Shown here piece after piece: positions 28,543 through 37,542 of a stretch of 64,000 nucleotides of DNA (position 1 is the stretch's first letter; each line of letters starts with the position of its first letter). Under the pieces are notes generated by a model. The model had not been told where the DNA came from and made no database searches. It worked only from the letters and a program-made list of their open reading frames with translations. Origin of the DNA: an uncultured SAR116 cluster alpha proteobacterium (GTDB taxonomy: Bacteria > Pseudomonadota > Alphaproteobacteria > Puniceispirillales > Marisalimonadaceae). The stretch lies in assembly GCA_902595515.1 (NCBI GenBank), contig CACJQK010000004.1:46524-110523 (forward strand), in the 5' to 3' direction. The position numbers and the translations under genes are program-made.

Positions 28543-28965
28543 ATGATGGCAAATATGAAGCTTCAATTACACCACATCAATTTGTCTACTGATAAAGTAG
28601 ATGAAATGAATGATTTTTACTTAAATGTTATGAAACTAAAGACAGAAACTGAAGGATTACCAGTTTTAGAGAAGAAAAAAGGTTATTCTGGAGATGTTGC
28701 TTTTGTATCAGATGGTAAAATACAAACGCATCTAGCACAAAAAGATTTGGATGTTTGTTTTAAAACTGGTCACACAATAAACCCGCTTGAAAAAGGTCAC
28801 ATAGCCTACAGAACAGATGATATAGAAGCTTTTAAAAAACATTTAAATGAATTGAACATCAATTTTTCTGATTGGGGTGAAACTGCAGTAGCAGGATGGA
28901 AACAAATATTTTTTCATGATCCAGATGGAAATATAATTGAAGTACATGAAATAGAACAAACATAA
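28543..28965 (+). CDS. VOC-family (glyoxalase/dioxygenase fold) protein
   Basis: 140 residues. Two beta-alpha-beta-beta-beta modules are visible: LHHINLSTDKVDEMNDFYLN at the N terminus and the second starting GHIAYRTDDIEAFKKHL. Metal-ligand candidates are His near the N terminus (LQLHHIN), the GHIAYR His, and the Glu of DGNIIEVHE. This fold includes glyoxalase I, extradiol dioxygenases and resistance proteins; the reaction cannot be chosen here. Three ATGs lie close together at 28543, 28546 and 28555, and the ribosome site is weak. It precedes an exporter and an amidohydrolase on the same strand, possibly a small catabolic or detoxification unit. Confidence 0.85.
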   Translation: MMANMKLQLHHINLSTDKVDEMNDFYLNVMKLKTETEGLPVLEKKKGYSGDVAFVSDGKIQTHLAQKDLDVCFKTGHTINPLEKGHIAYRTDDIEAFKKHLNELNINFSDWGETAVAGWKQIFFHDPDGNIIEVHEIEQT

Positions 28966-29010
28966 CTTTAAATCATAATTTAAAAATCATTATCAGAATG
29001 GTAGTCGAAT

Positions 29011-30180
29011 TTGAAAAAACCCAATATTAATTTGTTGGCAGTAATTGTAGCTGTACCGGTAATTGGAATGACAATTATAGCGCCTGCTTTAACTATTATA
29101 AAAAATGATCTCAATATATCTTTTGAAAATACACAATTAATTTTAACACTATATTTTACTTTCCTAGCATTTGGTCAAATACTATCTGGACCATTTTCTG
29201 ATAAATATGGAAGAAAACCAATTTTACTCTTGGGGGCTTCGATCTATTCAATCTCTGCTTTTTTTGCATCCTTATCATCTAATATAGATATTTTATTAAT
29301 TCTTAGATGTTTTCAAGGATTTGGTGCTGCAGCATGTTTATCTGTAGGAAGAACTATTTTAAGTGATTGTTATGAGATAAAAGAGGCGGCAAAGGAAATG
29401 TCAAAAATGACAGCTATAATGGCAGTCATTCCAATTTCTTGTTTTATCTTTGGAGGATTTCTTGCCGAATTTTTAGGCTGGAGAACTAATTTACTTGCTT
29501 TAGGCTTAATAAGTCTAATTTTGATAATAGCTATGTCATTTTTATTAAATGAGACGCTAATAAAAAAAGCTAAAAACATAAGTTTTAAAAAAATGTTTAT
29601 AGTTTATAGGGGATTATTAAAAAACCTATCTTTTAATTTTTTTACGATAACTACTGCAATGCAAACTTCTATGTTCTTTGCAATGAATGGTTTCATGCCA
29701 TATGAATTTGAAAGAAAAGGAGTGAGTATGTCAGAGTTTGGAATATGGTTTTCATTTACATCTTTGGGATATATTTTTGGAAATATTGTAAATAGCAAAT
29801 TATGTCCAAAAGTGGGTCTAGAAAGAATGTGTCTTTTGGGAACAGTTTGCTCTTTTTGTACTGTATTAATATTTTTTGGGAATAATAATTTATTCCAAAA
29901 TGGTCCTGTTGTTTTAGCATTAATATGCATGTTGTTTGGATGCTCAAACGGCTTTGCAGTAGCAAATAGTATGACTGGGGCAATAAATTCGTCTAAATTC
30001 AATAAAGGTGCAGCTAGTGGTTTAATGGGTGCTTTCCAAGTTGGTTCTGGAGGGCTGACTGGCTTTTTTATAATATATTTTGGAGGAGCTCAAAATTTTA
30101 ATATATGTCTATATGCATTATTTATTATGTCAGGTATTTCAATAATATCTTCTTATCTGACATCACAAATAAAAAAATGA
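29011..30180 (+). CDS. MFS transporter, Bcr/CflA-type drug exporter
   Basis: 389 residues and about 12 membrane segments. The MFS motif A loop between helices 2 and 3 reads GPFSDKYGRKPILLLG. Helix 4-5 sequence LRCFQGFGAAACLSVGRTIL and the motif C-like GGFLAEFLGWR fit the drug:H+ antiporter-1 Bcr/CflA subfamily. The start is a TTG at 29011; an ATG at 28998 is out of frame. The substrate is unknown. It ends 11 bases before the amidohydrolase. Confidence 0.88.
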   Translation: MKKPNINLLAVIVAVPVIGMTIIAPALTIIKNDLNISFENTQLILTLYFTFLAFGQILSGPFSDKYGRKPILLLGASIYSISAFFASLSSNIDILLILRCFQGFGAAACLSVGRTILSDCYEIKEAAKEMSKMTAIMAVIPISCFIFGGFLAEFLGWRTNLLALGLISLILIIAMSFLLNETLIKKAKNISFKKMFIVYRGLLKNLSFNFFTITTAMQTSMFFAMNGFMPYEFERKGVSMSEFGIWFSFTSLGYIFGNIVNSKLCPKVGLERMCLLGTVCSFCTVLIFFGNNNLFQNGPVVLALICMLFGCSNGFAVANSMTGAINSSKFNKGAASGLMGAFQVGSGGLTGFFIIYFGGAQNFNICLYALFIMSGISIISSYLTSQIKK

Positions 30181-30191
30181 GTATTTTATAA

Positions 30192-31124
30192 ATGCCTCAT
30201 TATGAAAATATTGAAATAGTAGACTCTCATCATCATTTCTGGGATTTAAATAAAAATTATTATCCTTTCTTATGCGACAAAATAGATCCAAATTTTTTTT
30301 TAGGTAATTACGAAATAATTAGACAAAATTATCTTCCTGTTGATTACGAGAAGGACATAATAAATCATAATGTTATTGGTACTATTCATTGTGAAGCAGA
30401 GTGGGATAGAAATAACCAGGTCGGTGAGACAAAATGGATAGAGAATTTAGCTAAGAGAAATAAATTTCCAAATGCTATTATAGGTCATGCTTGGCTTCAT
30501 ACAAAAAATGCAGAGATAATAATTGCTGAACAAGCAAGTTTTAATATGGTTAAAAGTATACGCTCAAAACCAAATGTAAAATTTGCAAAAAATTCTACTG
30601 ATTATCAATATGATGGTTCTATGCAAGATACTAATTGGAAAAATGGTTTAAAATTACTTGAAAAATATAATTTAAATTATGATTTAAGAGTTCCTACATG
30701 GCATTTAGAAGAAGCAGTTGAAATTGTAAGATTAATACCAAACACTAAAGTTATTATAAACCATTGTGGTTTTCCCTGGGATAGATCTGTCGAAGGAATA
30801 GAATTTTGGAGGAAAGGCATAAAAGCATTATCTTTAGAGCCTAATACATATATAAAATTATCTGAATTTGGTGTAAAAGGAGAGGAGTGGAATTTCAACG
30901 AGAATGCGAGTATAATTTACGAATTAATAGATCTATTCAGTCCAAAAAGGTGTATGTTTGCAAGCAATTTTCCTGTTAGTAAACTTAAAATAACATTTGA
31001 TAATTTATTTAATAATTATAAAAAGATTGTAGAAAAATTCTCAAGAGACGAGAAAAAAAATTTGTTTTCTGAAACTGCCATTGAGGCTTATAATTTAGAT
31101 AAATCATTGTTAAAGAAAAATTAA
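30192..31124 (+). CDS. amidohydrolase-2 family metal-dependent hydrolase
   Basis: 310 residues of a TIM-barrel hydrolase. Strand 1 carries DSHHHFWDL, the family's HxH metal site. GHAWLH, INHCGFPWD and the late MFASNFPVSKL (counterpart of the FGSDxP Asp segment, with Asn at the place usually held by Asp) follow in order. Relatives include fuconolactonase, rhamnonolactonase and dicarboxylate lactonases. The TIHCEAEWDRNNQVGETKWI segment matches a widespread uncharacterised subgroup. It could act on a lactone. It starts 11 bases after the exporter. Confidence 0.85.
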   Translation: MPHYENIEIVDSHHHFWDLNKNYYPFLCDKIDPNFFLGNYEIIRQNYLPVDYEKDIINHNVIGTIHCEAEWDRNNQVGETKWIENLAKRNKFPNAIIGHAWLHTKNAEIIIAEQASFNMVKSIRSKPNVKFAKNSTDYQYDGSMQDTNWKNGLKLLEKYNLNYDLRVPTWHLEEAVEIVRLIPNTKVIINHCGFPWDRSVEGIEFWRKGIKALSLEPNTYIKLSEFGVKGEEWNFNENASIIYELIDLFSPKRCMFASNFPVSKLKITFDNLFNNYKKIVEKFSRDEKKNLFSETAIEAYNLDKSLLKKN

Positions 31125-31202
31125 TTACATGCTTATTACACAATAATTTAAATTTTTTTTTTTTTGTGTTAATTAATCATTCTATTTCGTGTGGGGTTAT
31201 TA

Positions 31203-32300
31203 TTGAGTATTCAATTTACTGATATTGTTAATAAATTACCAGCCTCTGTACCTTTTGTAGGTCCGGAAGCTCAAGAAAGAAGTATTGATCAACTTTTTAA
31301 AGCTCGTATTGGAGCTAACGAGAGTGTTTTTGGACCTTCAGAAAAAGCAATTTCAGCTATGAAAAAACACTTAAGTAATGTCTGGATGTATGGTGATCCA
31401 GAAAATTTTGATTTGAAACATGCGCTGGCAAAAAAACATAAAGTAAATTTTGAGAATATTGTTGTAGGTGAAGGAATTGACGGCTTACTTGGATATCTGG
31501 TTAGATTGATAATAGAAAAAGGGGATAATGTTGTTACTACTGATGGCGCGTATCCAACTTTTAATTATCATGTACAGGGATTTGGAGGAAATTTACATAA
31601 AGTACCTTTCTGCAATGACACGGAGGATCTACAGAAATTATTAGATAAAGTTATACACACATCAGCTAAAATTTTATATGTATCAAACCCTAACAATCCA
31701 ATGGGAACAATTAATAAACCTTCAGATATTCAAACATTAATCCGAAATCTTCCAGAGACCACTTTGTTATGCTTAGATGAAGCTTATATTGATTTTGTAG
31801 ATGATAATTTTGTACCTAAAATTTCATTGGATACAAAAAATGTTATAAGAATGAGAACTTTTTCAAAAGCATATGGAATGGCTGGATTAAGGGTTGGTTA
31901 CGCAATAGGAGAAAAAGACTTAATCTTGAATTTTGAAAAAATAAGAAATCATTTTGGCATGTCAAGAATTTCTCAAATAGGCGCATTAGCTGCGCTAGAA
32001 GATTATGAGTTTATCAGTGAAGTAATTAATAAAGTAAAATTATCGAGAAATAGAATTGCTGAAATTGCAAATAATAATAATTGTAAATTCATTCCTTCTT
32101 TTACAAATTTTGTAGCAATTGATTGTTTAAAAGATAGTAAATTTGCAAAAAAAGTACTAGAGAATTTAATTAATAACGGTGTTTTTGTAAGAATGCCATA
32201 TTCATATCCACAAAATAGGTGTATAAGAGTAACAGTAGGATTAGATAAAGATATTGATTTATTAGAAAAATATTTTCCGATAGCTTTAAAAGAAAGCTAA
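31203..32300 (+). CDS. HisC-like PLP-dependent aminotransferase
   Basis: 365 residues from a TTG at 31203, chosen because TGTGGGG lies about six bases upstream; a longer form from GTG at 31191 lacks a ribosome site. PLP features are GEGIDGLLGYL, YVSNPNNPMGT, LDEAYIDF, and TFSKAYGMAGLRVGYAIG with the Schiff-base Lys. The YIDF and AGLRVGY forms match the histidinol-phosphate aminotransferase group, but the N-terminal part differs from canonical HisC and there are no his genes nearby. The substrate could be another amino acid or amino-phosphate. A succinate-semialdehyde-type dehydrogenase follows. Confidence 0.87.
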   Translation: MSIQFTDIVNKLPASVPFVGPEAQERSIDQLFKARIGANESVFGPSEKAISAMKKHLSNVWMYGDPENFDLKHALAKKHKVNFENIVVGEGIDGLLGYLVRLIIEKGDNVVTTDGAYPTFNYHVQGFGGNLHKVPFCNDTEDLQKLLDKVIHTSAKILYVSNPNNPMGTINKPSDIQTLIRNLPETTLLCLDEAYIDFVDDNFVPKISLDTKNVIRMRTFSKAYGMAGLRVGYAIGEKDLILNFEKIRNHFGMSRISQIGALAALEDYEFISEVINKVKLSRNRIAEIANNNNCKFIPSFTNFVAIDCLKDSKFAKKVLENLINNGVFVRMPYSYPQNRCIRVTVGLDKDIDLLEKYFPIALKES

Positions 32301-32365
32301 TTAGAACAATATTTCTCAAATCTTAAACTGAAATGATTAATTTAAATAAACTAGGGAGTTTTTAT

Positions 32366-33811
32366 ATGTCAACCAATTATCCAGATACCCATCTTTTTCT
32401 TAATGGAGAATGGAGAGAAGCTGTAGCAAAAGAAAGTCTTGAAATTATAAATCCAGCAACTGAAGAAGTTATTGGTAAAGTGTCGCATGCTAGAAAAGAA
32501 GATTTAGATATCGCTCTAACTGCTGCTGAAAAAGCTTTTGATAGTTGGAAAAATGTTTCTGCTTACGAAAGATCAAAAATTTTACGAAAGGCAGCTGACA
32601 TAGTTCGCAGTAAGGCAGACCACATTGCTACACTTATGACTATGGAACAAGGTAAACCAGTTATTGAAGCCAAGATGGAAACAATGGGAGCAGCCGATTC
32701 AATTGATTGGTATGCTGAAGAGGGAAGACGTGCTTATGGAAGGATAATTCCTTCAAGAGCGCCTGAAGGAGTTTACCAATTTGTTTTCAAAGAACCAGTT
32801 GGGGTAGTAGCAGCTTTTACTCCTTGGAATTTTCCTTTAAATCAAGTTGTTAAAAAAGTTGCTGCGGCATTTGCTGCTGGTTGTACAGCGATTGTAAAAG
32901 GACCTGAAGAAACACCAGCAAGTGTTGCTGAGTTGATTAAGGCTTTTGATGAAGCCGGAATGCCCAAGGGTTCAATAAATTTAGTATATGGTATACCCGC
33001 TGAAATTTCTGAATATTTAATTGCCCATCCTGTTGTAAGAAAAGTTACCTTTACGGGCTCTACAGCAGTCGGAAAATTATTAGCTTCTCAAGCTGGAACT
33101 CACATGAAAAGAGTTACTATGGAACTCGGTGGTCATTCTCCTGCTATTGTTTGTGAAGATGCAGATGTAAAGACAGCTGTAAAAATATTAAGCGCAAATA
33201 AGTTTAGAAATGCAGGACAGGTCTGTATTTCACCAACCAGGTTTTTGGTGCATGATTCAGTTTATGATGAATTTGTTGATGGTTTTGTAAAACAAGCTGA
33301 ATCCCTTAATGTTGGCAATGGTCTTGAAGAAGGTGTTAAAATGGGACCTTTAGCACATGATAGAAGACTAACCGCAATAGAGGGTTTTGTAGCAGATGCA
33401 GTTGAAAACGGAGCAAAAATATTAACTGGTGGTAAAAGAAAAGGGAATAAAGGTTACTTTTTTGAACCAACTGTTATGACAAATGTGAGTAAAGAGTCTA
33501 GAATTATGAATGAGGAGCCATTCGGCCCATTGGCTCCTATAAATTCATTTAGTTCAATTGATGAAGTAGTAGAAGAATCTAACCGTTTAAATTATGGTTT
33601 AGCAGCCTACGCTTACACAAATTCTGCAAAAACTGCTCAAGATCTGGGTCAAAAAATTGAGAGTGGCCAGGTATCAATTAACCATCATGGTTTAGGATTA
33701 GTAGACACTCCATTTGGTGGTGTTAAAGATTCTGGATATGGATCAGAAGGTGGTCCAGAAGGCTTAGATGCCTACATGACTACAAAATTAGTCTCGCAAA
33801 CTGGTTTATAA
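32366..33811 (+). CDS. NAD(P)-dependent aldehyde dehydrogenase, succinate-semialdehyde type
   Basis: 481 residues from the ATG at 32366, which has GGGAG eight bases ahead; an upstream ATG at 32333 would add 11 residues but has no ribosome site. Family signatures are FTPWNFPLNQVVKKVAAA, FTGSTAVGKLLA, the catalytic base ELGGHSPAIVCEDAD and the nucleophile Cys in FRNAGQVCISPTRFLV. NEEPFGPLAPI is the C-terminal conserved segment. The sequence resembles GabD/SSADH enzymes that oxidise succinate semialdehyde to succinate. A strong terminator follows the stop. Confidence 0.9.
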   Translation: MSTNYPDTHLFLNGEWREAVAKESLEIINPATEEVIGKVSHARKEDLDIALTAAEKAFDSWKNVSAYERSKILRKAADIVRSKADHIATLMTMEQGKPVIEAKMETMGAADSIDWYAEEGRRAYGRIIPSRAPEGVYQFVFKEPVGVVAAFTPWNFPLNQVVKKVAAAFAAGCTAIVKGPEETPASVAELIKAFDEAGMPKGSINLVYGIPAEISEYLIAHPVVRKVTFTGSTAVGKLLASQAGTHMKRVTMELGGHSPAIVCEDADVKTAVKILSANKFRNAGQVCISPTRFLVHDSVYDEFVDGFVKQAESLNVGNGLEEGVKMGPLAHDRRLTAIEGFVADAVENGAKILTGGKRKGNKGYFFEPTVMTNVSKESRIMNEEPFGPLAPINSFSSIDEVVEESNRLNYGLAAYAYTNSAKTAQDLGQKIESGQVSINHHGLGLVDTPFGGVKDSGYGSEGGPEGLDAYMTTKLVSQTGL

Positions 33812-33826
33812 ATTAACCAAAATTTA

Positions 33827-33856
33827 AGCAGTCTACAAATAGACTGCTTTTTTTTT
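33827..33856 (+). terminator. rho-independent terminator after the aldehyde dehydrogenase
   Basis: A perfect nine-base-pair stem AGCAGTCTA / TAGACTGCT with loop CAAA is followed by nine Ts. It begins 15 bases after the stop codon. Confidence 0.9.
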
Positions 33857-33934
33857 AAGATAAAATTTTTATTTAAAAATAATTAAAAGTAATCTAGCAT
33901 ATATTATATTGATTATTTTATAGGTAGTTAAATT

Positions 33935-34756
33935 ATGGAATGGGTGCCTGCACCAACACCAATAAATGAAAATAGAAGAGCCCAAGCCACTGAAAAGACT
34001 GGTATAATTGGTACTGACCAAGTTTATCTATTCGATATTTATTTGGAAATTGCAAAAGATATATCTGGATATGAGGGTGGAAGTTTTAGTCTATATGATT
34101 CTAAAAATCAGTGTAGTATCTCGGCCATTGGCTTTGAAAAAGAACTTCATCAAAAAAATGACAAATCAGATAGTATATGCTCATACGTTTTACTTGAAAA
34201 AAATCCTTTAATTGTATTTGATTTAAAAAAACATGACATTTTTAAATATCATCCAGCCGCAATATCTGGAATGTGCCACAGTTATTGTGGTTTTCCAGTA
34301 AGGAATAAAGATGGATATGCATTAGGTACATTCTGCTTGCTTAATTTTACTGAAGTTAAAGAAATATCATCTGAAAAAATTGAATTAGTTGAAAAATTAG
34401 TATCTAGATTAGCTCTTCAAATAGACACACAAACGGAACAAAAAGAATTAACTTCTCAAAAAATTTCAAAATCGATTGATGTTTTTCTTGAAAGTAATTC
34501 TGAATTCAATATTACTGATTACAAAAACTTTATAGATGTTTGTAGCGGTCTTAACTTGCCTAAAGAAAATGCAATCAATCTTATCAATAATGGATTATGT
34601 GAACTTAAAAATGAGACTATTATTCTTTCATCCGCAGGAAATGAACTGCAGGAAAAAATGAATATATTTACAAAAGTTCACAATCAGATAAAAGTTGAAG
34701 GAAATGATGCTAATACATTAATAGATAATGCACTTGATAAGTTAGGTGAATTATAA
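33935..34756 (+). CDS. GAF-domain protein
   Basis: 273 residues, cytoplasmic. Residues about 10-165 read as a GAF domain: IGTDQVYLFDIYLEIAKDI, then SICSYVLLEKNPLIVFDL, GMCHSYCGFPVRNKDGYA and LGTFCLLNF, a form common to redox- or ligand-sensing GAF modules near histidine kinases. Cys residues in the CSYV, MCHSYC and FCLL segments could be functional. The C-terminal 100 residues are helical without a kinase, GGDEF or DNA-binding domain. The stop overlaps the ATG of the next gene by one base (TAATG), so translation is coupled. I infer a sensory protein acting with its neighbour. Confidence 0.82.
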   Translation: MEWVPAPTPINENRRAQATEKTGIIGTDQVYLFDIYLEIAKDISGYEGGSFSLYDSKNQCSISAIGFEKELHQKNDKSDSICSYVLLEKNPLIVFDLKKHDIFKYHPAAISGMCHSYCGFPVRNKDGYALGTFCLLNFTEVKEISSEKIELVEKLVSRLALQIDTQTEQKELTSQKISKSIDVFLESNSEFNITDYKNFIDVCSGLNLPKENAINLINNGLCELKNETIILSSAGNELQEKMNIFTKVHNQIKVEGNDANTLIDNALDKLGEL

Positions 34757-35088
34757 TGTTTGCAAAGGTATATCAATATAAATTTGGAACAGTAGCAGAG
34801 GCAAAAGTTGCAGCCTCTTTTTGTGCAGATAATTTAGGAAAAAAAATAAGTAAATATAAATTTCAATCTTTAAATGTAATGATTGGAAAAGAAGGTGATT
34901 TATCAATATTTATTAAATTTGATACAATTGATAGACTAAAAAAATATGAATCAGAGTCTGATGCATTTATAAAAGAATTAAAACAAACATTTGTTTTTAA
35001 AGAAAATCAATACGCTGGAGTTTTTGTGTATAACTATGAAGCTGAAGCGACTTCATCTGAAATTAAAATTACAACACCCGCGGCATAA
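34756..35088 (+). CDS. small unrecognised protein coupled to the GAF gene
   Basis: 110 residues, soluble, no signal peptide. It begins MFAKVYQYKFGTVAEAKVAA and ends in a flexible TSSEIKITTPAA tail. The alternation of strand and amphipathic helix could fit a dimeric alpha-beta (ferredoxin-like/ABM) barrel, but I cannot name a family. Its start codon overlaps the GAF gene's stop (TAATG), so the two are produced together, and a cyclic-nucleotide-binding gene follows after 80 bases. Confidence 0.75.
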   Translation: MFAKVYQYKFGTVAEAKVAASFCADNLGKKISKYKFQSLNVMIGKEGDLSIFIKFDTIDRLKKYESESDAFIKELKQTFVFKENQYAGVFVYNYEAEATSSEIKITTPAA

Positions 35089-35168
35089 AAATTTTTAAAT
35101 TAAACTTATTCACTATAGATTTTGTCTTAATTTAATTATAAAAAATTCTAAAATTTACTGAGGTTATA

Positions 35169-35951
35169 ATGGAAACGGAAAAAGATAAGAAAAAAAAAGA
35201 AAATATTATATTAAAAAAATATATACCATTGCTAAGTAAGCATTATAAAATTCACGAATTAACCAAAGACCACCTTAAACGTGATCAAGATAATGAAGAA
35301 TGCTTCATAATTAAAGAAGGTTCAGTTTTAGCAAGAGATACATCTGGTCAAACATTTAGTTTAGAGCCAGGACATCCTATAGGATTTGCTGAAGCAATGG
35401 TTTCTAGATCTTATGAATTAGAGTATGTGTTAAAAGAAGACACATCTGTATATGCTTTTAAGAGTAGTGAAGTAAGGAAGGCACTGGCTACTTCATCTTC
35501 TCTTACTAGAGGTATGGCCAAATATTCTTTAGATAGGATTTTTAATACGAAAAAGAGTAAAACTTATCATCTTATAGATGATGGTTTTTTATCTAAGCAG
35601 GAAGAACGTTTTCCTATGAGAGAATTTGCTGACGATGAGACTATATTCATGCGAAATCAAAAACCCAAATTTTTCTTTTATGTTGAGTCAGGTAAGGTTG
35701 AGCTCCATTCAAGATCGGATAAAGTTGTTGCAACTTATTATCCTGGAGACTCTTTTGGAGAAATGGCTTTATTCACTGATAGTTATAGATCTGCAACAGC
35801 AAAATCAGTCGGTAGTACAACATTACAAATGGTAAGTAGAGAATATATTAAAGAATATTTTGAAAATGAAGATCCACTTGTCAAGTTTAGCCTTGTATGT
35901 ATTTTGGAGAGATTACGAGCAATGAACAATTTAAGAAACCTGATTTTATAA
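35169..35951 (+). CDS. tandem cyclic-nucleotide-binding-domain protein
   Basis: 260 residues. The C-terminal cNMP domain (about 150-250) is clear: FADDETIFMRNQKPKFFFYV, then YYPGDSFGEMALFTDSYRSA, the phosphate-binding cassette with the conserved FGE and Arg. The N-terminal half (about 20-125) is a second, degenerate copy (ECFIIKEGSVLARDTSGQTF ... LEPGHPIGFAEAM). There is no helix-turn-helix, so it is not a CRP/FNR-type transcription factor; it may regulate a partner protein. GAGG precedes the ATG. Together with the GAF gene it looks like a signalling locus. Confidence 0.85.
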   Translation: METEKDKKKKENIILKKYIPLLSKHYKIHELTKDHLKRDQDNEECFIIKEGSVLARDTSGQTFSLEPGHPIGFAEAMVSRSYELEYVLKEDTSVYAFKSSEVRKALATSSSLTRGMAKYSLDRIFNTKKSKTYHLIDDGFLSKQEERFPMREFADDETIFMRNQKPKFFFYVESGKVELHSRSDKVVATYYPGDSFGEMALFTDSYRSATAKSVGSTTLQMVSREYIKEYFENEDPLVKFSLVCILERLRAMNNLRNLIL

Positions 35952-35999
35952 TATTATTTTTATTATAAGTATAGAATTCAACTTTAATGGAAAGATACT

Positions 36000-36887
36000 T
36001 TGGACAAATGGATAGCTGTTGATTGGGGTACAAGTTTTTTTCGAGCGTATTTAATAAAAGATGAAAAAGTTTTATCTGCTGCAAAAACAAATGATGGAAT
36101 GAAATTTGTTCGAAATAATAATTTTGAAGAAACATTAATCAATTCAATAGAACCATGGTTAGATAATAAATATAAAATAGAAGTACTAGCAAGTGGCATG
36201 ATTGGCTCAAAGCAAGGTTGGATAGAGGCCCCTTACCAAAAAATACCATGTAATTTAAATAATATTGAGTTTATATCTCCGTTTGTTAGAGATGACAGAT
36301 TTTCTATAAAAATTTTTTCAGGAATTTCACAGAGTAACAAACCAGACGTAATGCGAGGCGAAGAAACCCAGATAGCAGGATTTCTATATGATAATCAAAA
36401 CTTTAATGGTTCAATATGTTTGCCTGGAACCCACAGTAAATGGGTACAAATCGAAAATGGAAACATTATAAATTTCAAAACTTTTATGACAGGTGAATTA
36501 TTTGAGATTATTTCTAAAAACTCTATATTAATTCATACTGTAACATCCAAAAAAATTTTAAAAAATGAACTAATAAACGCTGTTAATGAAATTCTTATAA
36601 AACCTGAGATTTTTGGAAATGTATTATTTCAATTAAGAGCAGATGACCTTATTAATTCAAGGGGATCTGAAATTTATAAATCAAAATTGTCGGGATACTT
36701 ACTAGGTTTAGAGTTATTAGGTAGTATGGAGTTTTGGGAAAAAAAGGATATAGTTTTGATTGGTAATGCAGATTTAGTGAAGATGTATGAGTATGTATTG
36801 CAAAAAAAAGTAAATTCCATAAAAAGTTTTTTATCAGAGGAAATGGTATTAAAGGGATTGAAAAATTTTAAAAATAAATGTTTATAA
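36000..36887 (+). CDS. dgoK: 2-dehydro-3-deoxygalactonokinase
   Basis: 295 residues. DgoK phosphorylates 2-keto-3-deoxy-D-galactonate in the DeLey-Doudoroff pathway of galactose or galactonate breakdown. The N-terminal phosphate loop WIAVDWGTSFFRAYL and the ASGMIGSKQGWIEAPY segment are typical, as are MRGEETQIAG, LPGTHSKWVQ and TFMTGELFE. The start is TTG at 36000 with GGAAAG ahead; nearby ATGs are out of frame. dgoA follows after six bases. Galactonate dehydratase and transporter genes are not in the window. Confidence 0.93.
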   Translation: MDKWIAVDWGTSFFRAYLIKDEKVLSAAKTNDGMKFVRNNNFEETLINSIEPWLDNKYKIEVLASGMIGSKQGWIEAPYQKIPCNLNNIEFISPFVRDDRFSIKIFSGISQSNKPDVMRGEETQIAGFLYDNQNFNGSICLPGTHSKWVQIENGNIINFKTFMTGELFEIISKNSILIHTVTSKKILKNELINAVNEILIKPEIFGNVLFQLRADDLINSRGSEIYKSKLSGYLLGLELLGSMEFWEKKDIVLIGNADLVKMYEYVLQKKVNSIKSFLSEEMVLKGLKNFKNKCL

Positions 36888-36893
36888 GGTTAT

Positions 36894-37529
36894 ATGACTA
36901 ACAGTAAAAAAATATTTAATTCACGAAGACCATTAATAGCTATTTTAAGAGGTATTACTCCTCTCGAAGCTGAAAGTGTTTCAGATGTATTAATTGAAGC
37001 TGGTATCAGTATAATAGAAGTACCCTTAAATTCTCCACAACCTTTTGAAACAATTAAAAGAATGGTAAAATTCCATGGTAAAAATGGTATTTTTGGAGCT
37101 GGAACCGTTTTAAGAGAACATGATGTTTATAGAGTTCAAGAAGTTGGAGGTAAAATAATAGTTTCTCCAAATTTGAACACACTTGTTATAAAAAAAACAA
37201 AAGAATTAAATATGTATAGTATACCTGGAGTTTTTACTGCAACTGAGTGTTTTGATGCTTTGGATAGTGGAGCTGATGCACTCAAATTTTTTCCAGCCTC
37301 TCTTTTAAAAGAAGAAAATTTTAGAGCTTTACAGGCAGTTTTGCCAGAAAATACTGTTTCTATTGCTGTCGGTGGTATAACTGAAAACATATTTGAAAGT
37401 TGGTTAAAAGTTAATATTAGTGGTTTTGGCTTGGGGTCTAATCTTTATAAACCTGGAATGTTGGTTGAAGAAGTAAAGTTAAAAGCTCAAAATATTGTTA
37501 AGTTTTATGATAAGTGTATGCGAGACTGA
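36894..37529 (+). CDS. dgoA: 2-dehydro-3-deoxy-6-phosphogalactonate aldolase
   Basis: 211 residues of the KDPG/KDPGal class I aldolase family. It cleaves 2-keto-3-deoxy-6-phosphogalactonate to pyruvate and glyceraldehyde 3-phosphate. Visible are ILRGITPLEAE, IIEVPLNSP with the catalytic Glu, and ADALKFFPAS with the Schiff-base Lys. GTVLREHDV and AVGGITENIF complete the barrel. Pairing with dgoK favours the galactonate isomer over Eda, although some enzymes act on both. AAGGTT precedes the ATG. Confidence 0.92.
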   Translation: MTNSKKIFNSRRPLIAILRGITPLEAESVSDVLIEAGISIIEVPLNSPQPFETIKRMVKFHGKNGIFGAGTVLREHDVYRVQEVGGKIIVSPNLNTLVIKKTKELNMYSIPGVFTATECFDALDSGADALKFFPASLLKEENFRALQAVLPENTVSIAVGGITENIFESWLKVNISGFGLGSNLYKPGMLVEEVKLKAQNIVKFYDKCMRD

Positions 37530-37542
37530 GCGAAGTTAAATA

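Noticed and set aside
29604..30002. 132-residue minus-strand ORF
   Set aside because: Shadow of the MFS exporter; its hydrophobic pattern mirrors the real frame.
31138..31169. ACACAA/TTGTGT inverted repeat after the amidohydrolase as a terminator
   Set aside because: Six-base stem with a long loop and the T run inside the loop rather than after the stem.
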